A stretch of 41,096 bases of DNA, taken from contig NZ_FOAR01000036.1 of assembly GCF_900109755.1 (NCBI RefSeq), positions 1 through 41,096 on the forward strand. Reading direction: 5' to 3'. Shown piece by piece: positions 1-8,297 of this stretch; the first letter of the stretch is position 1; every line of letters starts with the position of its first letter. Made by a program: the position numbers and the translations under genes. The DNA is from Pseudomonas agarici. GTDB lineage: Bacteria; Pseudomonadota; Gammaproteobacteria; Pseudomonadales; Pseudomonadaceae. Below the pieces are notes generated by a model. The model was not told the origin of the DNA and ran no database searches. It saw only the letters and a list, made by a program, of their open reading frames with translations.

Positions 1-263
1 CGCCGGCACTCGGCTTCGAGGCGCCGTGATGAACGGATCCGCTGGAAATAACCGTAGAGGTAAAGTTTTAGCTGATCGGCTGGATCGTAAGAAGGCCGGC
101 CGGTGCTTTTGGGAAGTGCTTTATCAAAGCCTAGTCGCACCAGATCCAGTTTGGAGACGTAAAGGTCGATAACGCGAACGAGGTGATCCTCGGGGATCAA
201 CTCTTCCAGCGATACCGGAAACAGGCTGGTCTGGCTGCGGGACTGTCCCTGGATGTAAGCCAT
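1..263 (-). CDS. IS1182-family transposase, N-terminal part (runs off the window)
   Basis: DDE transposase that would cut and join the ends of its own IS. Only the first 87 codons are present, starting at the ATG at 263 and open to base 1. The translated N-terminus (FPVSLEELIPEDHLVRVID, then a YDPADQLKLYLYGY-like segment and RIRSSRRLEAECRR) is the conserved DUF772-type N-terminal domain of IS1182 transposases. The catalytic residues lie in the missing part. The only Shine-Dalgarno candidate, GGAG, lies in the 3' arm of the hairpin at 271-300, about 11 bases before the ATG, so translation may be restrained when the hairpin forms. The family call is firm; whether the gene is intact outside the window is unknown. 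Confidence 0.85.
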   Translation of the reverse strand, partial: MAYIQGQSRSQTSLFPVSLEELIPEDHLVRVIDLYVSKLDLVRLGFDKALPKSTGRPSYDPADQLKLYLYGYFQRIRSSRRLEAECR

Positions 264-270
264 AACGAAA

Positions 271-300
271 AATGCTCCGTATCTTTCGATACGGAGCATT
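271..300 (-). terminator. Perfect 13-bp hairpin between IS end and transposase start
   Basis: The arms AATGCTCCGTATC (271-283) and GATACGGAGCATT (288-300) pair perfectly around a 4-base loop. On the minus strand the stem is followed by a short T run and then the transposase ATG at 263. It can act as a terminator for transcription entering from outside. It also hides the GGAG that would be the transposase ribosome binding site. Several IS elements are known to protect themselves from read-through transcription this way; for this one it is inference. Confidence 0.65.
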
Positions 301-323
301 TTCTTCGAGCACTGCGCAGATTG

Positions 324-1538
324 CTAGGTTTTCACACAGTCTGTTACGGCGGTATCCAATGCATGCTCGGTGAGCTGGCCATTGCGCACCATTGCCGGTA
401 ACTGGTGTACGTAGAAGCCACTGACCATATCGATATCCACCGTGGCGTCGAAGGCGAGTTTGGCCGCCGCCGTGGGTGTCGCGGCTACGCCGTGGGGCAT
501 CAGTTCAAGCACGCCGGCGAAATCGCTGACGACGATACCGCGAAAGCCCCACTGTTCACGCAGTGTGTCCTTGAGCAGTGGGCTATTGGCGTGCATGGGG
601 ATACCGTTCAGTTCGTTGAAACCAGGCATGACAGCATCTACTCCGGCTTGTACTGCGGCGTGAAACGGCGGGAGGTAAGTTTCGAGCAGGGTGCGCTCCG
701 AAAGATCGCTGGTGTTGTAGTCTCGTCCTCCTTCGGCGGCACCGTAGCCGACGAAATGCTTGGCGGTGGTCAGCAGCGTGGAGGTGGCGGGTGGCCCCTG
801 GCCATGAAAGCCGCGTATGCGCGCCACCGCGAGCGCCGAACCCAGGAAGGGGTCTTCGCCAGAGCCCTCCACGACGCGCCCCCAGCGTGGATCGCGGGCA
901 ATATCGATCATTGGGGCATAGGTCCAGTTTACGCCGCTGGCGCTGGCTTCGATGGCGGCGGCTCGGGCGGTACGTTGTGCCAGGTCCGGGTCCCAAGCCG
1001 CTGCCTCGGCCAACGGAACGGGAAAGATCGTGCGAAAACCATGCAGGACATCGAGCGAGAACAGCAGGGGAATGTGCAGGCGAGACTCCTCCACGGCGAT
1101 TCGTTGTAAGCGGCGCGTGTCCTGAACGCTCTCGGCCCCGATCAGCGAGCCGACACCCGGAGTGCGTATATCGTCCTCGCTGCCGCTACTCACAATCGGT
1201 CCGGTGGGCGACTTTTGCACGCTCAGTTGGGTGAGTTGTCCGGCTTTTTCTTCGAGCGTCATCCGTGCGAGCAGTTGTTCGATTTCTTGGGCGAGCAGCG
1301 CATGCTCCGGATTGAATCCGACCTTGCCGTGGGCCTCGTAGCCCACTCCAGAGAGCAGTGGCTCTGGCACTGTAGGCGTCAGTACCCGCGGTTTCGGGGC
1401 GGTTGCTTCGGCGAGCCTGATCGGCGTGAAGGCAGCCAACTTCAGGGGAGTATCGACCGATGCCGATGGTGGTGCGGCCAATGAGGCAAACAGAGAGGGA
1501 AGTAAGGCAAACGCCAGGAAGGAACGTCGCGTAAACAT
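324..1538 (-). pseudogene. bglX: Periplasmic GH3 beta-glucosidase, truncated by IS insertion
   Basis: In intact form this is a glycoside hydrolase family 3 enzyme that releases glucose from beta-glucosides in the periplasm. Only about 400 residues remain, against roughly 750 in BglX. The ATG at 1538 is preferred over the longer frame because it begins a signal peptide with a twin-arginine-like motif (TRRSFLA) and a hydrophobic core. The N-terminal TIM-barrel domain is recognisable: KHFVGYGAAEGGRDYN, and the nucleophile region VVSDF with its Asp. The GH3 C-terminal and fibronectin-III-like domains are gone. The last six codons (TDCVKT) and the TAG stop come from the IS end; genuine sequence stops at about 344. 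The product is probably unstable or inactive. The exact symbol is a family-level guess. Confidence 0.8.
328..343. repeat. IS terminal inverted repeat (left copy)
   Basis: GTTTTCACACAGTCTG is the exact reverse complement of CAGACTGTGTGAAAAC at 40745-40760. The next base outward differs between the two (A versus G when oriented alike), which fixes the outer border at 343. Confidence 0.85.
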
Positions 1539-1793
1539 AGTGGCCTGCCGAAAGTGATCCGTGAAAACGTAGGCGTTAACGCTCGAATTCACTGGAATGT
1601 CTGTCCATGACAAGGGCCTTTTCCGTGTGGAGGGGCCTTATGCAACTTCCTTTCGTACAGGCAAGCAGTCGGCGTAGGGTAATTCGATTCAGGTCGATTG
1701 TTCCCTCAAGAAAATACCGGTGTCTACTGTCAGAATTGACAGGTTTTACCTGGGGCTGATAGGCGGTGTGAATCCGCGCAGGATGTTCAAGGC

Positions 1794-2594
1794 TCAGGTA
1801 TTTTGTGCCTGGAGAAAAATCGAGAACAACTCGGACTGGGATTTGATCCCCAGCTTGCTATACATATGTTTCTTGTGGACTTTCACGGTTTCGATGGAGA
1901 TTTCCAGTTTGCGGGCGATTTCCTTACTCGAACAGCCGCTGAGCATCAGGCGCCCGACATCCAGCTCGCGGGCGGTCAGTTGGGCGCCCTTGAGTTGTTG
2001 CACCGAGGCTTCCAGCTGGATGCGCCAGTCACCCTGTTGTGGTGTCGCTGTTACGGCGGTCTCTTCGTGGACTTCATGGGGCAGGCGCTGGCGCAACAAG
2101 CCCAGTACCCAGGGTTGAATCAGTGACAAGAGGGCAATCTGTTCTGCGCTGAAACGACGGGTGGAGCCCAGCGACAGACACAGGGTACGGTCATCATCGA
2201 GCTGGCAATTGAATTGGATTTCGTCGGCCACCACGTTCAGACGAAAGTAGCGCTGGTAGTACTCGGTCAGTTCGAAGTGCTCCGGCGCCACTTCGGCCAG
2301 GCGATACAGGCCGGTGCGCGAGTATTCGCGGCTGGCGATGTAGAACGGGTCCAGCAGGTACAGGCCCTTGAGGTAATCCTGGAACAGTGGGTCGGGGCTG
2401 CCGTCTTCTCCCGGACATTCGGCGAACACTTCCGGGTGCCGCTGGCTGCTGAACAGCAGGACCACCCAACTGTCGAACGCCACGTACTGGTTGAGCAGGC
2501 GCACCAGCTGCGTCCAGAAGTTCGGGCGGTCGAGGGCTTCGATCATTTGCCCCAGCGAGCGATGCCAGGCGATGTCATCGAGGATGAGTGTCAT
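1794..2594 (-). CDS. LuxR-type transcriptional regulator
   Basis: DNA-binding regulator of 266 aa. The C-terminal 65 or so residues form a LuxR/FixJ helix-turn-helix (LTARELDVGRLMLSGCSSKEIARKL, SIETVKVHKKHMYSKLG). The N-terminal 180 residues are an alpha/beta sensing domain that I cannot assign to a ligand; they lack the typical acyl-homoserine-lactone signature. The gene is divergent from the nitrilase-fold gene at 2746 and the APC permease beyond it, with about 150 bp between starts. It is therefore a natural candidate regulator of that pair. No TTG or GTG start is needed: the ATG at 2594 follows a GGGG-rich leader. Confidence 0.8.
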   Translation of the reverse strand: MTLILDDIAWHRSLGQMIEALDRPNFWTQLVRLLNQYVAFDSWVVLLFSSQRHPEVFAECPGEDGSPDPLFQDYLKGLYLLDPFYIASREYSRTGLYRLAEVAPEHFELTEYYQRYFRLNVVADEIQFNCQLDDDRTLCLSLGSTRRFSAEQIALLSLIQPWVLGLLRQRLPHEVHEETAVTATPQQGDWRIQLEASVQQLKGAQLTARELDVGRLMLSGCSSKEIARKLEISIETVKVHKKHMYSKLGIKSQSELFSIFLQAQNT

Positions 2595-2745
2595 TGGTCT
2601 ACCCCTATCGAGTTACCTCGGCCGCGTAATTCCCATGGCCTGGCGTGGGTGCGCATACTGAGGCCACACACCATGGCCGGGCAGTTATTCTGCCAGCTCC
2701 GCGCCGTCATTGAGCCTGGTCCGCGCCCGAAAACAAGGAATACCC

Positions 2746-3567
2746 ATGAAAGTCGAACTTGCCCAGCTTGCTGGCCGGGACAACGATACAGCTTATAACC
2801 TCGAACGGGCACTCGCCGCGATTGCTGCCTGTGCCGCCGATACCCAACTGATCGTGTTTCCGGAAACCCACCTGATGGGCTTTCCGTCCGCCGAGGCCGT
2901 GGCTGGGATCGCCGAGCCGCTGGACGGCCCGACCGTGCGGGCGGTTCAGCAGGCCGCTCGCGAGCGCAACCTGGCGGTGGTCATTGGTATGGCCGAGAAC
3001 GACCACGGTCGATTCTACAACACCACGCTGATGATCACTCCGCAAGGCATTGCCCTGCGTTATCGCAAGACCCACCTGTGGGCCTCGGATCGCGGTGTGT
3101 TCAATCCCGGTGATCGGTATGTGACCTGCGAGTGGAACGGTGTGCGCGTCGGCCTGCTGATCTGCTACGACATCGAATTCCCGGAAACCGCCCGCGCCTT
3201 GGCGCAGTTGGGTGCTCAATTGCTGATCGTCACCAACGGCAACATGGACCCCTATGGGCCGACCCACCGCACCGCCATCATGGCTCGAGCCCAGGAAAAC
3301 CAGGCTTTCGCGCTGATGGTCAACCGGGTCGGGGAAGGCGATGGCGACCTGTTGTTCGCCGGTGGCAGCGCCTTGGTGGACCCCTTCGGGGTCCTGCTCA
3401 TGGAGGCCGGTCGCGAGGAGGGCCAGTTCAGTGTGGAGCTGAACCTGAGCCAACTGGCCGCCGCACGGCGTGACTATCGTTACCTGGACGACCAGCGCCT
3501 GCGTTTGCCGGGCGAGGTGATCGAGCATGCCAATGGTGTGCGCGAGTTGTTGATTGCGCAGGACTGA
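2746..3567 (+). CDS. Carbon-nitrogen hydrolase (nitrilase superfamily amidase)
   Basis: Cytosolic hydrolase of C-N bonds in amides or carbamoyl compounds. The catalytic Glu-Lys-Cys triad is visible: Glu40 in FPETHLMGF, Lys108 in RYRKTHLW and Cys140 in LICYDIEFPE. The length of 273 aa is normal for the amidase branches. The ATG at 2746 is chosen because AAGGAA lies just upstream and the product then starts directly at the first beta strand (MKVELAQL); a longer TTG-initiated frame from 2710 is unlikely. Substrate is not readable from the sequence. The co-oriented APC permease 130 bp downstream resembles amine importers, so an amide or amine-derived substrate is plausible. Confidence 0.85.
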   Translation: MKVELAQLAGRDNDTAYNLERALAAIAACAADTQLIVFPETHLMGFPSAEAVAGIAEPLDGPTVRAVQQAARERNLAVVIGMAENDHGRFYNTTLMITPQGIALRYRKTHLWASDRGVFNPGDRYVTCEWNGVRVGLLICYDIEFPETARALAQLGAQLLIVTNGNMDPYGPTHRTAIMARAQENQAFALMVNRVGEGDGDLLFAGGSALVDPFGVLLMEAGREEGQFSVELNLSQLAAARRDYRYLDDQRLRLPGEVIEHANGVRELLIAQD

Positions 3568-3576
3568 AACCCATCA

Positions 3577-3599
3577 CGGGGGCAAGCCCCTCGCCACAA
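3577..3599. repeat. REP-like short repeat unit
   Basis: CGGGGGCAAGCCCCTCGCCAC matches the head of the REP elements scattered between genes in fluorescent pseudomonads (reverse complement GTGGCGAGGGGCTTGCC). It contains a small internal hairpin (GGGGC/GCCCC). It lies between the amidase stop and the permease start. Confidence 0.55.
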
Positions 3600-3696
3600 G
3601 GGACTGTTTCGGACCGATAGGGATTTTGTAATACCGCTACACCTTCGCCGAACTCGGCTCTGTCATAAATCCAATAACATTCGGAGTAGTCGCCTC

Positions 3697-5022
3697 ATGG
3701 CTCGTTTGCAACGCACCCTTTCGTTGGGCTCGGTGGTGCTGTTCGGCATCGCCTACATGACGCCGATCATTGTCCTCGGCACCTTCGGCATCCTCGCTCA
3801 ATCCACGGAGGGCAGGGTGCCTGCCGCCTATCTCGCGGCGCTGGTGGCAATGTTCTTCACGGCCATGAGTTACGGTCGCATGGCCGCGACCTTTCCGGTG
3901 GCCGGCTCGGCCTATAGCTATGTGCGTAAGGCTATCAGCGCGAAACTCGGCTTTATCGCCGGCTGGGCGGTACTGCTCGACTATCTGTTTCTGCCGATGG
4001 CGATCTGGCTGATCGGCGCGGCCTACCTCAACTCGGCGTTTCCCTCGGTACCGCAAGCGGTTTGGATACTGGCCTTTGTCATCATCACCAGCCTGATCAA
4101 TATCGTCGGTCTGCGCCTGGCCAATGGCATCAACGCGCTGCTGATGTTGGTGCAGTTTCTGGTACTGGTGGCCTTTGTCGCCCTGGCGATCCATTATATG
4201 GGCGGTGACGCCAGCAAGCCGCTGTGGACTCTGGCGCCGTTCTTCAATGGCGAGATGCAGATGCCGTTGGTGATGAGTGGCGCGGCCATTGCCTGCTACT
4301 CCTTCCTGGGCTTCGACGCGGTCAGCACCTTGACCGAGGAAACCCGCGATCCGCGCCGCACCATTCCACGGGCGATCATGCTGATTACCCTGATCGGTGG
4401 TTTGATCTTCATCGGTGTGTCGTACTTCGTGCAGTTGGCCCATCCCGCGTTCGTGTTCGATAACGTCGACTCGGCGGCTTACGAGATCGCCCGCAATATC
4501 GGTGGCGACCTGTTCGTGACGATCTTCCTGATCGGCCTGATCGTCGGCCAGTTTGCCTCGGGCCTGTCGGCCCAGGCCAGCGGTTCTCGCCTGCTGTATG
4601 CCATGGGGCGTGACGGGGTGTTGCCCAAGTCGTTCTTCGGTACCTTGAGCGAGCGCTTCGGCACCCCGATCAACAGCATTCTACTGTGCGCCGTGGTGGC
4701 CTTGCTGGCGCTCAAGCTGGACGTGACCACCTCAACCTCGTTCATCAACTTCGGCGCTTTCCTGGCTTTCAGTTTGGTGAACCTGTCGGTGATCTTCCAC
4801 TCCTGGATCGGCGCACAGAAACGCGGTCCGCGCGAGCTGTTGCTGTTCCTGATCTGCCCGTTGATCGGTCTGCTGGCGGACCTGTGGCTGATAGCCAGCC
4901 TCGATCACCGGGCGATTTACCTGGGCGTCAGTTGGTTGGCGATCGGCCTGGTCTACCTGGCGTGCCTGACGGGTGGCTTTCGCAAGCAACCGCCGGAGAT
5001 GGATTTTCAGGAAGCCAATTGA
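3697..5022 (+). CDS. APC-family amino acid/amine permease
   Basis: Inner-membrane secondary transporter of the amino acid-polyamine-organocation superfamily, 441 aa with about 12 hydrophobic segments. The N-terminal segment SVVLFGIAYMTPIIVLGTFG is the unwound first helix typical of the family. The segment GFDAVSTLTEETRDPRRTIPRA is the conserved loop after helix 6. The overall pattern is closest to PuuP/YeeF-type importers, so putrescine or a related amine is a reasonable guess but not proven. A GGAG ribosome binding site precedes the ATG. It is probably co-transcribed with the amidase, with a REP unit in the gap. Confidence 0.85.
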   Translation: MARLQRTLSLGSVVLFGIAYMTPIIVLGTFGILAQSTEGRVPAAYLAALVAMFFTAMSYGRMAATFPVAGSAYSYVRKAISAKLGFIAGWAVLLDYLFLPMAIWLIGAAYLNSAFPSVPQAVWILAFVIITSLINIVGLRLANGINALLMLVQFLVLVAFVALAIHYMGGDASKPLWTLAPFFNGEMQMPLVMSGAAIACYSFLGFDAVSTLTEETRDPRRTIPRAIMLITLIGGLIFIGVSYFVQLAHPAFVFDNVDSAAYEIARNIGGDLFVTIFLIGLIVGQFASGLSAQASGSRLLYAMGRDGVLPKSFFGTLSERFGTPINSILLCAVVALLALKLDVTTSTSFINFGAFLAFSLVNLSVIFHSWIGAQKRGPRELLLFLICPLIGLLADLWLIASLDHRAIYLGVSWLAIGLVYLACLTGGFRKQPPEMDFQEAN

Positions 5023-5076
5023 GTCATGAGCCGGTTTTCGCGCCAGGACCTGCGAAGACCGGGGCAGGCTGATTTT

Positions 5077-6486
5077 TCATGTACCGGTTTTATTCTGGCG
5101 GATCGGTAGCTCGACCCTGAAGGTGGTGCCTGCCCCCAACTCGCTACGTACCGAAATCTGCCCGGCGTGCTTCTGTACGATGCCATAGGACAGTGACAGT
5201 CCTAACCCGGTGCCCTGGCCGACCGGCTTGGTGGTGAAGAACGGATCGAAGATTTTCTGCACGGTTTGCGCCGTCATGCCCGAACCGTTGTCGGCCACCT
5301 CCAGCCAGACCCGATTTCCCAACGATCCGCCGCGCAAGCTGATGGTGCCGCGCTCCGGCCCCATCGCCTGGGCGGCATTGACCACCAGGTTCATGATGAC
5401 CTGATTGATCTGCGAGGGCAGGCATTCGATTTCCGGCAGTTCGGCATAGTCCTTGATCACATCGGCCTTGTACTTGAGTTCGTTGGCAACGATGTTCAAG
5501 GTCGACTCGATGCCTTGCTGCAGGTTGCTCCACTGCCACTCCTGGCTGGAGTCGACCCGCGAGAAGTTTTTCAGGTCCTTGACGATCTGCCCGACCCGCC
5601 CGATGCCCTCCTGAGACTCCTTGATCAGCAGCGGGATATCTTCCCGGAGAAAGTCCAATTCGACCTTTTCGCGCAAAGCTTGCAAGTGCATGCGCAATTC
5701 GCTGGAAGCGATGCCTTCTTCGGCGCTGCGATAGGCGTCGAGCATCGCTTGCAGTTGATTGAAATAGCCGCCGAGGGTGCCGAGGTTGGAGCTGATAAAA
5801 CCGATAGGGTTGTTGATTTCATGGGCGACACCGGCGGCCAACTGACCAAGGGAAGCGAGCTTTTCCGACTGCACCAGTTGGCTTTCGAGCTGCTTGCGTT
5901 CGTCGATCTCGTGCTGGAGGGCTTGGCTTGCCTGCTTGAGAGCCAGCGTGCGTTGTTCCACCAGGTCTTCGAGGGTGTGCATTTGCAGGTTGGCGCGCTG
6001 GGTCATTTCCCATTTGTTGATCAGGGTATTGGCCAGTTGCTGGACTTCGATATTATCGAAAGGCTTTTTCAGAATTAATAGGCGCTCGTGGCCATGCAGG
6101 CGCTTCAGCAAGTCCTCCCAGGAATAGTCGGTATAAGCGGTACAGACCACCACTTGCAGGTTCGGGTCGACTTTCCACAAGTGCTCGATGGTTTCGGCGC
6201 CATCCCAACCTTGGGGCATGCGCATATCGACGAACGCCAGTGCATAAGGCTGTTCGTGGGCCAGGGCATACTCGACCTTGGCCAGGCCTTCCTGTCCGCC
6301 ATATGCGGAGTCGAGTTCAAACGGCTGGCTGGTGCCGGTCTTGACCTCGTGGCCGAACAGCGCGGCCTCCATCAGATCGAGATCCGGGCTATCGCCCTGC
6401 ACCGGCAGCAGTATCTTGCGAAAATCATCATGGATCGACGGTGTGTCGTCCACCAGCAGGATGCGACGATTGGAGTGTGGTGTCAT
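5077..6486 (-). CDS. Response-regulator/histidine-kinase hybrid (REC-HisKA-HATPase)
   Basis: Cytosolic signalling protein of 469 aa with no membrane segment. Residues 5-140 are a receiver domain: acidic pair in LLVDDTPS, phospho-acceptor Asp87 in FVDMRMPQGWDG, and Lys in LILKKPFD. A coiled coil lies at about 165-205. The dimerisation domain has His222 in GVAHEINNP. The ATPase domain shows the N box NLVVNAAQAM, DNGSGM and a GTGLGL G2 box. It is the last gene of the operon and overlaps the upstream kinase by 4 bases (ATGA), so it is translationally coupled. With a receiver in front of a kinase it is suited to pass a signal on from the membrane kinase. Its receiver is closely similar to those of the two GGDEF-EAL proteins upstream. 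The final output partner is not evident. Confidence 0.88.
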   Translation of the reverse strand: MTPHSNRRILLVDDTPSIHDDFRKILLPVQGDSPDLDLMEAALFGHEVKTGTSQPFELDSAYGGQEGLAKVEYALAHEQPYALAFVDMRMPQGWDGAETIEHLWKVDPNLQVVVCTAYTDYSWEDLLKRLHGHERLLILKKPFDNIEVQQLANTLINKWEMTQRANLQMHTLEDLVEQRTLALKQASQALQHEIDERKQLESQLVQSEKLASLGQLAAGVAHEINNPIGFISSNLGTLGGYFNQLQAMLDAYRSAEEGIASSELRMHLQALREKVELDFLREDIPLLIKESQEGIGRVGQIVKDLKNFSRVDSSQEWQWSNLQQGIESTLNIVANELKYKADVIKDYAELPEIECLPSQINQVIMNLVVNAAQAMGPERGTISLRGGSLGNRVWLEVADNGSGMTAQTVQKIFDPFFTTKPVGQGTGLGLSLSYGIVQKHAGQISVRSELGAGTTFRVELPIRQNKTGT

Positions 6487-8297
6487 GAGCCCCCCACGGC
6501 GATTTTCAAGGGTAGTTCAAGGGTGAAGATCGCGCCTTTGCCAGGGCCGTCGCTATGGACGCTCAAGTGCCCGTTCATCTCGATCGCGGCCAGCGCGCAG
6601 CTATGCAAGCCAAAACCGTGGCCGTCTTTGCGGGTAGTGAAGCCGTGGGCGAAGATGCGTGTCATGTTCTCCGCCAGGATACCTTCGCCGTCGTCCTTGA
6701 CACTGATATGCAGGATTGCACCTTCGATCACCCGCACTTGCAGGGTGAGCTTGCGAGCCCGGTCGGATAGCTTGGACATCGCTTGCTTGGCATTGCTGAT
6801 CAGGTTGATCAGGATCAGTAGCATGCGGTGCTTGTCGGCCATGATCCGGGGCACATCCTCATAGTCGCGGATCACGGTGACATTGTGCCGGGTCAGAGCG
6901 CCGGAGTTCATGCGCAATGCATCCTCGAGCAGATCGCCTATGTGCACGGCTTCTTCGAGGCGCGAAGCACCGGCGTAGGATTGCTGGGTCGAGACGATGT
7001 CCTTGATGTGGTTGACGCTTTTGCCCAACTGGCCGAGTTCCTCGGCCATGCCTTGCTGTTCCGCGGCAATGGCCTCGACGAGTTGGTTAAAGTAGCCCGG
7101 CAGTAACTTGCCCTTGTCGTCATGGGTGAGGAACTCGCCCAGGTCGTCGGGATGCTCGTTCATCAGCGCGACCGCCCTGCCCAGGCCCAGTGCCTTGCTG
7201 GCACGCAGCTTGTGGATCACCAGGTCGGCGGAGACGTTCACACTGTTGAGCACGTTGCCGACGTTGTGCAAGACGTTGGTGGAGATTTCGGCCATACCGG
7301 CCTGGCGGGCAGCGTCGACCAGTTCGCTCTGGGCCTCGCGCAACTCGCGGGTACGCTCCTCCACCCGTTGCTCCAGGCGCTCATTGGCGGTTTGCAGATC
7401 CCGGTTGATCTGGTTGATCTGTGCATAACTGCGAAGCAGCCGGGTGGCCAGGTACAGCAATAGGACGACCATCAGCGCCGAAAAGATCAGCAGGTACAGG
7501 TGGTATTGCCGGTCGATGCGGTCGGTGATTTGCTGATCCTGGTTCAGTTGATCGGTAATGGCATCCAGGCTCTCGGAAACCGGTACGGCGGCGATATCGT
7601 CGAGCAAGGTGTTGACCAGAGGCTGCTCGCGCAGGATCAGTTGGACGTGGTTGAGCAGGATATCCATGGGGGCCTTGAACGTCGCAGGCAGGCGTCGCTG
7701 GTCCACGCCGACCTGATTGATGCCCAGTAGGATGCTGTTGGAGTGTTCCTGGGTGGCGGTCTGGGCAAACTCCAGGGTGCTGAGCAGCAGGTCGTAGATA
7801 TCGTTGGAGGTAGTCTGGAGCATCAGCTTGTCGTAGTCTTCGAGCCCGCTGAGCTGGCGTTGGATGTCGTCTTCAGCCGTTGGCAGGAACGCCAGCGAGT
7901 TGCGCAATACCGCATTGTGCGACTTGAACTGTTCGACCAGCCGGGTTTTCTCGGCGAGTGCCTGTTCCAGGGTGCCCCAGCGATCCTTCCAGGCGTCGGA
8001 GGTATTGCGCTTGTGTACCAGTTCCAGCGTTTGGAGCGCGTGCAGCAGTTCCTGCATGTCGCTGCGGGGCTTGATCAGCGCATCGTAGTTGCGTGTCAGC
8101 GCAACTCTGGCCTTGAGGATCTCCGTGTCCCAGCGGGCGTCCAGTTGCTTAATCTGGGCGACCAGATCGCGGGCGCCAGAGTAATCCTGGGTGCCTTCGC
8201 CACGGGACATAAGGTAGAGAAATACCAGCGCCGACGACAGCACCAGGGTCAACAACGGCAAGAGCATCTGGTTCAACGGGCGACGTTTGAGCTTCAT
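6483..8297 (-). CDS. Membrane sensor histidine kinase with all-helical periplasmic domain
   Basis: Sensor kinase of 604 aa. Membrane segments lie at about residues 11-30 and 267-289. Between them is a periplasmic domain of about 235 residues, rich in long helices, that resembles the DAHL-type sensor domains (family from memory, not tested). A coiled coil (300-330) leads to the phospho-acceptor His344 in VLHNVGNVLNS. The ATPase domain shows NLISNAKQAM, DDGEGI and HGFGLH. The gene overlaps the stop of the upstream cytochrome c peroxidase by 4 bases (ATGA) and its own stop overlaps the next gene the same way. This tight coupling with a secreted haem protein suggests that the peroxidase, or its substrate or product, is what the periplasmic domain senses. 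Ligand unknown. Confidence 0.87.
   Translation of the reverse strand: MKLKRRPLNQMLLPLLTLVLSSALVFLYLMSRGEGTQDYSGARDLVAQIKQLDARWDTEILKARVALTRNYDALIKPRSDMQELLHALQTLELVHKRNTSDAWKDRWGTLEQALAEKTRLVEQFKSHNAVLRNSLAFLPTAEDDIQRQLSGLEDYDKLMLQTTSNDIYDLLLSTLEFAQTATQEHSNSILLGINQVGVDQRRLPATFKAPMDILLNHVQLILREQPLVNTLLDDIAAVPVSESLDAITDQLNQDQQITDRIDRQYHLYLLIFSALMVVLLLYLATRLLRSYAQINQINRDLQTANERLEQRVEERTRELREAQSELVDAARQAGMAEISTNVLHNVGNVLNSVNVSADLVIHKLRASKALGLGRAVALMNEHPDDLGEFLTHDDKGKLLPGYFNQLVEAIAAEQQGMAEELGQLGKSVNHIKDIVSTQQSYAGASRLEEAVHIGDLLEDALRMNSGALTRHNVTVIRDYEDVPRIMADKHRMLLILINLISNAKQAMSKLSDRARKLTLQVRVIEGAILHISVKDDGEGILAENMTRIFAHGFTTRKDGHGFGLHSCALAAIEMNGHLSVHSDGPGKGAIFTLELPLKIAVGGS

Larger units (their letters stand above)
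1..343 (-). mobile_element. IS1182-family insertion sequence, transposase-start end (partial)
   Basis: This is the end of an IS element running off the left edge of the window. From the outer border inward it holds a 16-bp terminal repeat (328-343), a strong hairpin (271-300) and the first 87 codons of a transposase. The border is placed at 343 because the 16 bases are the exact reverse complement of 40745-40760 next to the other IS fragment, and the match stops there. Outside the border the sequence is that of a glycosidase gene, so the IS has disrupted it. No target-site duplication can be tested because the other end of this copy is outside the window. Confidence 0.85.

Noticed and set aside
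405..1109. Long plus-strand open frame opposite the glycosidase
   Set aside because: It is a shadow of the GH3 gene on the other strand, with no start signal and no recognisable protein.
1727..1742. CTGTCA-GAAT-TGACAG palindrome downstream of the LuxR-type gene
   Set aside because: Perfect 6-bp stem but no T run in the transcribed direction and no gene to control; too short to call.
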